This document shows positions 56,373-64,000 of a stretch of DNA of 64,000 bases, piece by piece. Every line of letters begins with the position of its first letter. The stretch's first letter is position 1. This DNA is from Aerococcaceae bacterium DSM 111020 (GTDB taxonomy: Bacteria; Bacillota; Bacilli; Lactobacillales; Aerococcaceae), in contig JACBXP010000012.1 in NCBI GenBank assembly GCA_015863185.1, positions 1-64,000 on the forward strand. The letters run 5' to 3'. Made by a program: the position numbers and the translations under genes. A model generated the notes under the pieces. That model saw only the letters and a list, made by a program, of their open reading frames with translations. It was not told where the DNA came from and ran no database searches.

Positions 56373-56454
56373 TTTTTATAAGCAAAATGAGTATAACAAT
56401 AAAACGATAAATATTAATTGGCTTTTAGGTTACATCTGCAGAATAGGTAAAACT

Positions 56455-56609
56455 AATTGATATGTTTCCAAGAACGCAAGCCCACAGTGGATATCTTCCC
56501 TCAAAGGGAATTTAGTAAAAAAGGAAAATGGAAATTGCCCTTTAACAGCTATCCACTCATCTCAAAACATGTTGAATGTGTAGTATTGATGTCACGTACA
56601 GGTGAATAA
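56455..56609 (+). repeat. rlmD 3'-end scar (island 2, first)
   Basis: ATTGATATGTTTCCAAGAACG (56456-56475 region) reads IDMFPRTQAH. In another frame GTGGATATCTTCCCTCAAAG (56488-56507) reads VDIFPQ and stays open through 17 unrelated codons to SKHVECVVLMSRTGE-stop (56607-56609). CATGTTGAATGTGTAGTATT matches the end of rlmD copy 2 with three changes. There is no start codon for a real gene. Confidence 0.75.
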
Positions 56610-56625
56610 ATCTTATTAGACTAGG

Positions 56626-56668
56626 GTTCCTGAGCACTGTTGAAGTGTTCGGGAACTTGTTTTTTTGC
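56626..56668 (+). terminator. Terminator carried with the rlmD scar
   Basis: Stem GTTCCTGAGCAC / GTGTTCGGGAAC with two G-U pairs, then TTGTTTTTTT. It sits where an rlmD gene would end, with no gene in front. Confidence 0.82.
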
Positions 56669-56775
56669 ATAATAAAATTTTGAGTGAGGAAGTAATATAT
56701 AATTTAAGCAATAGAACATTTGTTCCCAATATGATATAATTACGGTAGATAATTATTTAATGTGGAGGTCTAAAG

Positions 56776-57750
56776 TTGGGGAATTCAAATTTTGTATTAT
56801 ATCAGACTGATGATCAATAAGTGAAAGTAAATGTTGTATTTCAAGAAGAAACAGTTTGGTTATCATTGGACCAAATGGCTGATTTGTTTGATCGTAACAA
56901 GTCAACGATTTCTAGGCACATAAATAATATTTTTGAAGAAGGTGAATTGGACCGAGATTCAACTGTTGCAAAATTTGCAACAGTTCAAATGGAGGGTGAC
57001 CGTAAAGTAGAAAGACAAATTGAATATTTTAATTTAGATGTTATCATTTCCGTTGGTTATCGTGTCAAATCTCAACGAGGGACTCAGTTTAGAATATGGG
57101 CTATATCAAAATTGAAGGATTATATCATTAAAGGATTTGTCTTAGATGATGACCGTCTTAAAGGGAATGGTAATCGTTATTTCAAGGAACTGCTCCAAAG
57201 AATTCGCGACTTTCGGTCAAGTGAAAGGAATCTTTATCAGCAAGTAACAGATATTTATGCTACATCTATTAACTATGATCCTAAGTCACCCTTGACAAAA
57301 GAGTTTTTTGCCACAGTGCAAAAAAATGCATTATGCAGCCCATCAACATACAGCAGCTGAAATTATATATTCAAGGTCAGATAGTAGTCAACCTTATGTT
57401 GGGATGACTAATTTTAAAGGGAATTATGTAACTAAAGCAGATGTAGGAATTGCGAAAATTATCTATCTGAAAAAGAGTTAAATATACTGAATTTACTGGT
57501 ATTACAATTCCTGGATTTTACTGAATTAAAGGCCTTAGAGATGCAGCCTATGACAATGGAGGATTGGGTTCAGGAATTAGATCGAGATTTACAATTTAAT
57601 CGTAGAGATATTTTATCGGATAAAAGAAAGATATCGAGAAAGCAAGCTCTTGAAAAGGCTGAACTTGAATTTGAGAAATATCGTAAAAATGAAATGGAAC
57701 AATTAGAGAGCGATTTTGACCGTTCGATTAAAGAATTGAATAAAAAGTAA
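56776..57750 (+). pseudogene. rhuM-family gene with stop and two frameshifts
   Basis: GGAGG and TTG 56776 start LGNSNFVLYQTDDQ, then TAA at 56818. The frame continues (VKVNVVFQEETVWLSLDQMADLF, STISRHINNIFEEGEL, LDVIISVGYRVKSQRGTQFRIWA) to about 57320. A shift there leads to MHYAAHQHTAAEIIYSRSDSS, and a second at about 57460 leads to LNLLVLQFLDFTELKALEMQP and the end at 57750. RhuM proteins are widespread accessory proteins of uncertain function. This copy is inactive unless recoded. Confidence 0.85.
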
Positions 57751-57807
57751 TGATTTTTATTGCTATTCAATTGTTATATTATGCTTGACAAATGAAAAAT
57801 AAATTGA

Positions 57808-57836
57808 TTGAAAATTCTTGTAATCATTGCTATACT
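57808..57836 (+). promoter_or_regulatory. Promoter of the ABC-F gene
   Basis: TTGAAA (57808-57813), a 17-nt spacer and TATACT (57831-57836) preceded by TTGC. Confidence 0.65.
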
Positions 57837-57866
57837 AGGAGTATAAACGAGAAGGACGGTGTCTGC

Positions 57867-57881
57867 ATGAACATTATCTAA
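57867..57881 (+). CDS. Leader peptide uORF (MNII)
   Basis: ATG AAC ATT ATC TAA behind GAGAAGGACGG. The stop codon lies inside the 5' arm of the attenuator hairpin, so a ribosome stalled or paused here would block that arm from pairing. The arrangement is typical of inducible ABC-F antibiotic-resistance genes. Confidence 0.65.
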   Translation: MNII

Positions 57882-57955
57882 AAAGCGCAGCAATTAAAAA
57901 GCTTCGACCAAGAGTGGATTCACTGGGTTAGCTTTTTGCAGTCTTTTTAGATAAT
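57873..57955 (+). promoter_or_regulatory. Transcription attenuator of the ABC-F gene
   Basis: A long-range 13-bp perfect stem joins ATTATCTAAAAAG (57873-57885) and CTTTTTAGATAAT (57943-57955). Within it AAAAAGCT (57896-57903) pairs AGCTTTTT (57930-57937), with an inner AGTG/CACT stem, and TTTTTGCAGTCTTTTT follows as a terminator run. The two structures plus the uORF suggest ribosome-dependent choice between termination and read-through. Confidence 0.75.
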
Positions 57956-58060
57956 CAATCGGTAGATATATGCCTTACTGGAGGCTATTTGTATACCCTG
58001 CTTATCCAAAGGGCTGGCTGCATTGTATTTGTTGGCTGGTTAAGGATAAGGAGGGTATTC

Positions 58061-59593
58061 ATGTTACACATCAAACAGTTGAATTTAACACATCGCAAAG
58101 ACTCGAGGGAGCTGATAAAGAACCTGGATTTGCTAGTGAATGTCGGGGATAAGTTAGCGATTATCGGTGAGGAAGGTAATGGCAAGTCTTCCCTCTTGAA
58201 ATATATGATGGGTGATCCGTCTATAGAAGACTATCTCATAGTAACAGGCCAAATCAGACGGAACTTTAGTCATTTTGGTTACTTAGCTCAAAGTTTGAAT
58301 CCTAAAGATTTAGATTTGACTATCGAGGAATACTTCTTCAAGGAGCATTCGATTGAAAGCTTAAACTATAACCTTTTATACCAAATAGAGCCTCAACTAG
58401 GTTTTGAAGTAGACCGATTATACTCGAATCAGAAAGTTGGGACTTTGTCAGGTGGAGAGCGGATAAAGTTACAACTCTTGACTCTGCTGATGGCAGAACC
58501 AGATATTCTTTTTCTTGATGAGCCTTCTAATGACTTAGATATTTATTCCTTGGAATGGCTACAGGGTTTTATTCAGGCCTCTGATAAAACAATTGTTTTC
58601 GTCTCCCACGATGAGTCTCTCTTGAGGCAAGCTGCTACCTCCATCTTGCACCTAGAGATTATTCTTCACCGAACCCAGGCCCGGCATAGTTATCGAGCTC
58701 TTGATTTTGGCACTTATTCTGATAATCGCCAACGTGACTTTGATTACCAAGAGCGGATTGCCCGCAAGCAACGGGCAGAAGACCGAGCTCGGATGGCCCG
58801 TCACCAGCAAATCTCAAACAAAGTGAAAAATCAACTTCAAAAGACAAAAAATGATGTCACTGGAAGGCTCTTAGCTAAGAAGTTCAAGAACATTAAGTCT
58901 CAAGCTAAGCGCTTTGACCGTGAACGAAAAGATTTTGTTGACTTGCCTATTCAGGAAGATGCGATTCGACTAGAATTTAAAAGAGTGAATCCTATCAATG
59001 CCTCTAAGACCATTATCCAACTTGACAATGTCAGCTTAGAAGTTGCAGGTCGCCTTCTGGCTCATTCGATCAATCTGACTTGGCAGGGGCAAGACAAAAT
59101 TGCCATTGTTGGAGCAAATGGGGTTGGTAAATCAAGTTTGCTAAAGCTTATTAAAGACAATATCCAAAACAAGGAGGGCTTTCAAGTTGGCTACATGGCG
59201 CAAAATTATAATGATCAGCTTTTAGCTAACATTACACCTATCGACTATCTGACCCAGATTGGATCCAAAGAGGAACGTAGTCAAATTATGACTTTTTTGG
59301 GCAGTCTTCGCTTTACGTCGGAGGAGATGAAACGGCCTATTACTGAACTGTCTGGTGGCCAACGAGCTAAGCTCTTATTAGCAAATCTATCTCTGCAGAT
59401 TTATAACATCTTATTACTTGATGAGCCGACTCGGAATATCTCTCCTACCTCTCAAGCACAACTCCGCCAAACCTTCGCCGACTATCCCGGTGCGATTCTC
59501 ACGGTTTCCCATGACCGGTTATTTATTCGGGAAGTCTGTGATCGAGCTTATGAATTGACGGAGGATGGTTTGGTTTTGATTGATGAGATTTAG
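58061..59593 (+). CDS. ABC-F family ATPase (probable ribosome protection protein)
   Basis: A 510-residue protein with two ABC domains and no membrane segment. Domain 1 has GEEGNGKSS, LSGGERIKLQ and LFLDEPSNDLD. A charged linker (about residues 200-300, rich in Arg/Lys/Gln) follows. Domain 2 has GANGVGKSS, LSGGQRAKLLL and LLLDEPTRNIS. The second Walker B continues RNISPTS rather than NHLD, as in a divergent ABC-F subgroup. The start is ATG 58061 behind AAGGAGG. The attenuated leader suggests drug-inducible resistance, but the antibiotic class cannot be read from the sequence. Base composition shifts toward GC in the second half. Confidence 0.87.
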   Translation: MLHIKQLNLTHRKDSRELIKNLDLLVNVGDKLAIIGEEGNGKSSLLKYMMGDPSIEDYLIVTGQIRRNFSHFGYLAQSLNPKDLDLTIEEYFFKEHSIESLNYNLLYQIEPQLGFEVDRLYSNQKVGTLSGGERIKLQLLTLLMAEPDILFLDEPSNDLDIYSLEWLQGFIQASDKTIVFVSHDESLLRQAATSILHLEIILHRTQARHSYRALDFGTYSDNRQRDFDYQERIARKQRAEDRARMARHQQISNKVKNQLQKTKNDVTGRLLAKKFKNIKSQAKRFDRERKDFVDLPIQEDAIRLEFKRVNPINASKTIIQLDNVSLEVAGRLLAHSINLTWQGQDKIAIVGANGVGKSSLLKLIKDNIQNKEGFQVGYMAQNYNDQLLANITPIDYLTQIGSKEERSQIMTFLGSLRFTSEEMKRPITELSGGQRAKLLLANLSLQIYNILLLDEPTRNISPTSQAQLRQTFADYPGAILTVSHDRLFIREVCDRAYELTEDGLVLIDEI

Positions 59594-59739
59594 TTAGGAG
59601 AGTAATGGAAGGGAAATTTACAAACCTATCTTTTAAGCCATGATGATAGTTTGTTGTCATGTATTTCTTTGCAAATAGTTTTTAAGAATAAAAGTTAAAT
59701 ATTCTTTTATATCCAAACTCCCCACCCGACATGTCCATT

Positions 59740-59802
59740 TCAATCCATAGCTTACCGCCGACACATGTCGAGTGTGTAGTATTGATTGAAAAAGTAAAGT
59801 GA
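59740..59802 (+). repeat. rlmD 3'-end scar (island 2, second)
   Basis: CATGTCGAGTGTGTAGTATT (59764-59783) reads HVECVVL and continues IEKVK-stop (59800-59802). It matches the scar at 56568 and the end of rlmD copy 2 (53325). Upstream the frame reads SLPPT. No start codon or complete gene belongs to it. Confidence 0.75.
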
Positions 59803-59815
59803 TAAACCGCATAAT

Positions 59816-59864
59816 AACAAGGTCTCTATGTGTCTTATGAATGTCTAGTGACCTTGTTTTTTGC
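59816..59864 (+). terminator. Terminator carried with the second rlmD scar
   Basis: Stem AACAAGGTC / GACCTTGTT, then T6. Different in sequence from the terminator at 56626, which implies that the two scars come from different donors. Confidence 0.75.
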
Positions 59865-60510
59865 TTTAAAAAGTAGAAATCTTGACCAACAAGATGATTT
59901 GCCGAGGAAAAATAGGGGGTGGTATGCGGAAATCGATCAATTGGTGTGATGTGGAGAAAAAATTATAACCGACAACGTGATACAACTTAATAGAGTAAAA
60001 AGTCTTGATATAGCGGTTTTACCCGAGAGTAAAGGTACAATATCAGGGCTTTTATAATTATAAAAGAATAGAACTACTTGAAAATGAATGTGAGTGCACC
60101 CTAACTAACTACACAAACGAGATGTAGAGCACGGCTTTACGTGGAGAGACAAGTATGATAGCCTCTTTTAGAAAGCCAGCGATATTTTCAAGTAAGCTGG
60201 CTTCCTGGATTAGAATCCAAGCCTGCAGAAGCTCCATGTCAAGCCTTCACATATAAACTGCAATAAATGACGATGCGTAATTAAAAATTAACTTATTTGT
60301 GTCCAAGATATTGACTTAGATCCAGATAAATTGATCCGGTTATGTAGAAAGATTTTTATTTAGTATTAAATGGGAAAGTAAGAAAAGTTATCTTTAATTT
60401 TTCACTGGGTCTAATAACAAGGAGCATTACCACAAAATGATGTGGTAACACCGAACCGCTAAAACAGTTGTTCTCTTAACGAAAACAAGTGTAAGGGTAG
60501 GCAACTTCTG
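59865..60510. other. Gene-free stretch of element debris
   Basis: No intact frame. It contains the palindrome CTTTTATAATTATAAAAG (about 60050), a hairpin ACCACA/TGTGGT (60430-60446) and GGTAACACCGAACCGCT (60444-60460), which matches 15 of 17 bases at 27343 in island 1. ATAACCGACAAC at 59965 recurs at 63981. The rest I cannot assign. Confidence 0.55.
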
Positions 60511-60792
60511 GTTAACGAATCAACCATCTCAAAACATATAAAAAATATATTTAACGAAGAAGAATTGTTGGAAGATTCAGTTGTTGCAAAATTTGCAACA
60601 ACTGCAAGTGATGGGGAAAACTACCAAGTAAAACACTATAATCTAAAATTGATAATTTCTCTAGGTTATCGAGTAAAGTTCAGAATTACTATTCATTTCT
60701 GGACGCTGGGCAATAGACCGCTTAAAGAGTATTCACTTAAGTCCGTGATTACGGGTGCAGTACACTCCCGAAAGGGAGTGTGTAAATTTTAA
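60511..60792 (+). pseudogene. Second rhuM-family remnant in island 2
   Basis: Reads VNESTISKHIKNIFNEEELLEDSVVAKFATTASDGE and LKLIISLGYRVK, aligned with the rhuM pseudogene at 56776 (STISRHINNIFEEGELDRDSTVAKFAT). It lacks the N-terminus and most of the C-terminus and degrades after YRVKFR. Confidence 0.75.
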
Positions 60793-60897
60793 CTTTCGGG
60801 GGGTATCAAAGATGATGCATTTATAATTAAATTTATCACTGTTCAAGAACTGATTATGGTAAGCTAAGATTATATAAACGAATTAAGGAGGGGGAAT

Positions 60898-61671
60898 ATG
60901 AAGAAGTTCCTAAAAATTCTTGGTGGGATATTGTTAGTCATAATTGTCTTGTTTGTCATTAATTTTTGGCCCCAGTTTACTTTTAACGAGGATTCCATGA
61001 ATCAAATGGAGTCGGATAATTTTACCTTGTACTACCAAAAAGAAGAGGCGGCTGCTCAGGATGCTTTTGACTTGGTAGAAGCAGAAGGTGGACGTATCTT
61101 AGAAAGTCTAGATCTGGAAGATCCAGAGCCAGTCAATATCTATCTTTGGGATAACCAGCAAGCTTTCCAGCGTTATTCACTGGGAAATATTGGTCAGCTC
61201 TTTGGTCAGCCTTGGATGATAGGGGGAGCCCATGGCAACCGTCTCTCTATGGTGTCACCTGCGGATGCACCTTTAGGGCAACATGATTATGAATCTATTA
61301 AGCAGACTATTTTGCATGAACTCGTTCATGCTTATTTGAGCCAGATTAATCCGAATTTGGATCTCTGGGCGAATGAAGGGACTGCAGTTTACCTAGCCCA
61401 GCAGTTAGCTGATCTCCAACCAAGTAACTTAGCAGATTATTCAATCCCTTCTTTAGAAGACCTCAGTGTATCAAATGGGATGAAGTTTGCTGAAATGGGA
61501 GGCTATTCGTATGCTAATCTCTATGTTAGCTATTTGGTTGATAACTACGGTTGGGAGTCTTGGCGAGACTATCTCTATCAAGGTAACTACGAAGCCAGCT
61601 TCGGTAAGCCACAATCAGACTTGTATCAAGAGTGGCTGACTTATTTAGACACATGGAATAAGAATTTATAG
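60898..61671 (+). CDS. Membrane-anchored gluzincin metallopeptidase
   Basis: A 257-residue protein. An N-terminal transmembrane or signal-anchor segment (residues 5-27) is followed by an extracytoplasmic peptidase MA-like domain with the zinc motif HELVHAY (about residue 140) and the downstream Glu in WANEGTAVY. The protease target is unknown. AGGAGGGGGA precedes the ATG. Codon usage is richer in C and G at third positions than in the core genes, which supports transfer, perhaps from a streptococcus. Confidence 0.83.
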   Translation: MKKFLKILGGILLVIIVLFVINFWPQFTFNEDSMNQMESDNFTLYYQKEEAAAQDAFDLVEAEGGRILESLDLEDPEPVNIYLWDNQQAFQRYSLGNIGQLFGQPWMIGGAHGNRLSMVSPADAPLGQHDYESIKQTILHELVHAYLSQINPNLDLWANEGTAVYLAQQLADLQPSNLADYSIPSLEDLSVSNGMKFAEMGGYSYANLYVSYLVDNYGWESWRDYLYQGNYEASFGKPQSDLYQEWLTYLDTWNKNL

Positions 61672-61803
61672 GATAGATGGAGCCCCGAGTTGGAATTTTT
61701 GAGCTTGCTTTTTGTTTTAGAAAAAAGCTCTTAGATATTCCTTATGATAATATATTTTATGCTAAGTGAGTAGATTTTTTTTAAGAAAGGGAGGATAATA
61801 AAG

Positions 61804-62169
61804 TTGACTGATTTATTAATAACCTTAACGCAGAAAGAAGACAATGAAAACAATGTAACCATAGCATTTACCATGGGAAATATGGCTCTTTCAAAAGGCT
61901 ACTCTGTTTCCTTGATCCTATTATCAAATGCTGTTCACCTTGCTGAACGTGGATACGGTGATAAAATCAACATTGGAGAACCTTTTAGACCTGTTGCTGA
62001 TTTGATTCCTGAATTTATAGCTCAAGGTGGTAAGATCTTGGTTTGCTCAGCCTGTATGAAACATAACGGAGTGTCTGAAGAAGATTTGATGGAAGGTACT
62101 GAAATCATCACAGCAGAGGACGTTATTACCAACATCATGGAATCTAAGAAGAGTCTGCAGTTAAATTAA
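61804..62169 (+). CDS. DsrE-family protein
   Basis: A 121-residue DsrE-like protein (TMGNMALSKGYSVSLILLSNAVHLAERGYGD). It has CSACMKHNGV, with two Cys in the position used for sulfur transfer in YchN/DsrE-type proteins. The start is TTG 61804 behind GGGAGGAT; no in-frame ATG is near. It is unrelated in sequence to the DsrE gene at 45474. Confidence 0.8.
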   Translation: MTDLLITLTQKEDNENNVTIAFTMGNMALSKGYSVSLILLSNAVHLAERGYGDKINIGEPFRPVADLIPEFIAQGGKILVCSACMKHNGVSEEDLMEGTEIITAEDVITNIMESKKSLQLN

Positions 62170-62266
62170 AAGTTAAAAAATTTGGAAGCTTTCGATACCT
62201 TGGAATTGTTGAAATCACAGGTTAGGAAGCTACTTCTTTTCAAATAAAATTTTAAGGGGAGATTTT

Positions 62267-62467
62267 ATGAGAATGTGTATTTGTTGCAATACTAAAATGG
62301 TAGAGAATTGTGGCATAAAAGTAAAATGGGCAGGCTACGGAATTGATCTAACAGATGATGAGAATAAATTGTATGGTGGTAGATTAGGAGAGCCAAAGAT
62401 GGCTATTTGCCCATCTTGTGGAGAGGTATCAATTTATCTAGCAGATGTAGAAAAATTAAAGAACTAA
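62267..62467 (+). CDS. Small zinc-ribbon-like protein
   Basis: A 66-residue protein. The N-terminal CICC and the later CPSCGE give paired Cys suitable for one zinc ion. I do not recognise the family. It resembles short zinc-ribbon proteins that contact nucleic acid or partner proteins. GGGGAG precedes the ATG. It lies in the acquired block with the DsrE gene. Confidence 0.6.
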   Translation: MRMCICCNTKMVENCGIKVKWAGYGIDLTDDENKLYGGRLGEPKMAICPSCGEVSIYLADVEKLKN

Positions 62468-62962
62468 GATAGATAAATATCAGGGTATAAACTCTAGGAA
62501 TATACTCTCTAAAATTTAGGAATGATTACTTCTTTAGGATGTAGGGTTAAAACCTTACATATATTAGTTAATATTTGACAAACTGTACCGCTTGATATAG
62601 CAACTGGTGATGTAATTACATCCTATCCAATCTGTTACGAGTATATATCAATGTTTAACGGTAAAATATAGAAATTATTGCTTATAATTTAGAAATAATG
62701 ATTGTAGAAAAGTTAGAAACACTTTTTTCGAAGAGACATCATTAAAAGGAATCGTAGACATAAGGGCTTCCTTCATGAAACTTTCTAATCAGATATATCT
62801 ATTAGATCTGATTTAAGCTAAGATTGTCATAAAATCTTCAGGGAAATTGGAAAAGATAAACAACTATAGAAAAGGTTTACATTGTTGCTTTATCAAAGTT
62901 ACTTAAGTGTCGAAATCACAACCTAAATAGGGTATAATGGGTCAATTAGAAGGAGGGATAAG
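62468..62962. other. Intergenic region without a gene
   Basis: Very AT-rich. A TATAAT at 62933-62938 probably drives the following pseudogene. I see no other feature. Confidence 0.5.
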
Positions 62963-63918
62963 ATGAAAGTCTTAAATAAAGACAAGAAATTTTCCATGGC
63001 CGTTTTTATAATGTTATTATTGTTGACTGTCTTATTCTATTATATGTTTTCTGAAAACCTTTGGTTTCTAGATGGGGGACTCTCTTAGCTGTAATCTTAG
63101 GCTTAGTTTGGCCTAGATACCAAAGGTATAAGAGAAAACAGAATTATCTAAATTTTTTTGAAAAGCGAGCCAAAGAGAGTTTTGATTTGATTCTAGCTAA
63201 TATTCGCTGAATGTTGATTGATCCAGTTGATGTGGAAAGTGTCCATCAATTACGGGTTTCCATCCGGAAATTTAGGGCTCTTATCTCATTGGCTAAACCC
63301 CATATGGATTATGATTCTTATCTCTTAATTCAGGACTATTTTCGTCAAAGAGGACGGGAACTAGCGGATTTAAGAGAAATGGATGTCTTGATTGACTGGA
63401 CTGGTCAGATTGAGGGACTGAAAGACTCAGAAATTATTCAAAGACTTAAGGCCATGCGTATAGAAGAACAAGAAGAAGTGTTGAAGCTATTGGATGAAGC
63501 CTATGTTCAAGACTTAAGAAAAAACTATCAAGATTTTTTAGACCTAGTCAAAGCATCGGTCAATAGTAACTTTACGGAAGCCTTTGAAGACCGGGTTCAG
63601 GGCTGGGACCAATATATTATGAAGAAACTGCCTGAGATCGATGATTTAGAATGGGCTAAGATTCACCGGGTTCGGATTAAATCTAAGAAAGCCAGATACG
63701 TCTGCGATATTTTTGCGGATGACATTGATCCAGACTATGCCAACCGCAAGAAAGAATATAAGCAAATCCAATCAGATCTTGGGGTCCGTTGTGATCAATT
63801 GAGAAACTTGGAAGCCATCGATGAATGGATTAAGGATGACAGTCCTCAAATTATAGAAGAGAAAGCTATCTTTAAAAAGGCAACTGAGGCCATGGGACAA
63901 GAAGGCGCGATGAGTTAA
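62963..63918 (+). pseudogene. Membrane-anchored CHAD-domain protein, disrupted
   Basis: AGGAGGG and ATG 62963 start MKVLNKDKKFSMAVF, then a hydrophobic segment. A frameshift near 63085 is needed to reach AVILGLVWPRYQRYKRKQ, and TGA at 63208 interrupts NIR-stop-MLIDPVD. The CHAD domain itself (63211-63918) is intact, with SVHQLRVSIRKFRAL and KIHRVRIKSKKARYVCD carrying the basic polyphosphate-binding His/Arg residues. A product could start at ATG 63211, but it has no ribosome site and lacks the membrane anchor. Confidence 0.78.
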
Positions 63919-64000
63919 AGATAGGTTATGAATGATAAAGACAGGTTCCTAACATGCACTGACCCCAAAGGTGGATAGAAATAACCGACAACTGTTATAA
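63919..64000. other. Window end, possible element boundary
   Basis: CACTGACCCCAAAGGTGGA (63956-63974) recalls the terminal repeats of IS3-family elements. ATAACCGACAAC (63981-63992) repeats the sequence at 59965. The window ends before either can be judged. Confidence 0.3.

Noticed and set aside
63956-63974. IS3-family terminal inverted repeat
   Set aside because: Only one end is visible, with no transposase; not called as an insertion sequence.

Overview
Low-GC Gram-positive chromosome, almost certainly order Lactobacillales. The evidence is an rrn-linked tRNA array, T-box leaders, class A sortase, L-lactate dehydrogenase, pyruvate formate-lyase and its activase, pyruvate oxidase, a yybP-ykoY manganese riboswitch on a P2-type ATPase, and AGGAGG ribosome sites throughout. 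The profile suits Aerococcaceae or Carnobacteriaceae, but I cannot fix the genus from sequence alone.

Layout. 1-1650 is the end of an rRNA operon (23S tail, 5S) and 15 tRNA genes. 1700-4340 is an electrophile/quinone detoxification cluster (two VOC-family dioxygenases and a carboxylesterase) with an MhqR-type operator at its promoter. 4370-9060 holds L-LDH and the aspartate-family genes (aspartokinase divergent from hom-thrB). 9147-12130 is a cation P-type ATPase under a Mn2+ riboswitch. 12250-25060 is core metabolism: sortase, T-box-argS, an ECF S component, a HAD phosphatase, a glycosyltransferase, pflB-pflA, glyoxalase II and a first rlmD-type 23S rRNA methyltransferase. 25060-27700 is a small island: a rhuM remnant, a P-loop kinase, an AraC/GyrI regulator and structured non-coding DNA. 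28150-38680 holds an amidase, a decayed T-box-metY-metA operon, a four-gene minus-strand operon in which every gene appears to start at GTG or TTG, and two broken secreted-protein genes. 39190-53370 is core again: LOG protein, HhH glycosylase, PspA with a Gly/Arg-rich TPM-like protein, pyruvate oxidase, Cys-free SodC, a heterodimeric ABC exporter, polyphosphate:AMP phosphotransferase, glutathione peroxidase and a second rlmD-type gene. 53370-64000 is a composite mobile island: a truncated large serine recombinase, a GntR-ABC transporter operon, an ABC-F gene with a uORF attenuator, rhuM pseudogenes and a block with different base composition.

The most interesting pattern is that both rlmD-type genes are followed by accessory DNA carrying repeated, decayed copies of the last ~20-40 codons of rlmD (peptide signatures VDMFPxT and HVE[C/T]VV). 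Two copies are still followed by an intrinsic terminator, and rhuM remnants recur just downstream. I read these as attachment-site scars left by serial integration and loss of elements that target the 3' end of rlmD. A separate non-coding element (GGTAACnnCGAACCGCT with hairpins) occurs in both islands.

Genes working together. Carbon flow at pyruvate is covered by ldh, pflBA and pox, with peroxide and superoxide handled by pox-linked defences (gpx, sodC). The mhq-like cluster, gloB and gpx suggest a peroxide- and electrophile-rich lifestyle. Homoserine made by aspartokinase and Hom probably goes to threonine only, because the methionine branch (metY, metA) carries four nonsense codons. Genome decay is prominent: at least eight genes are disrupted.
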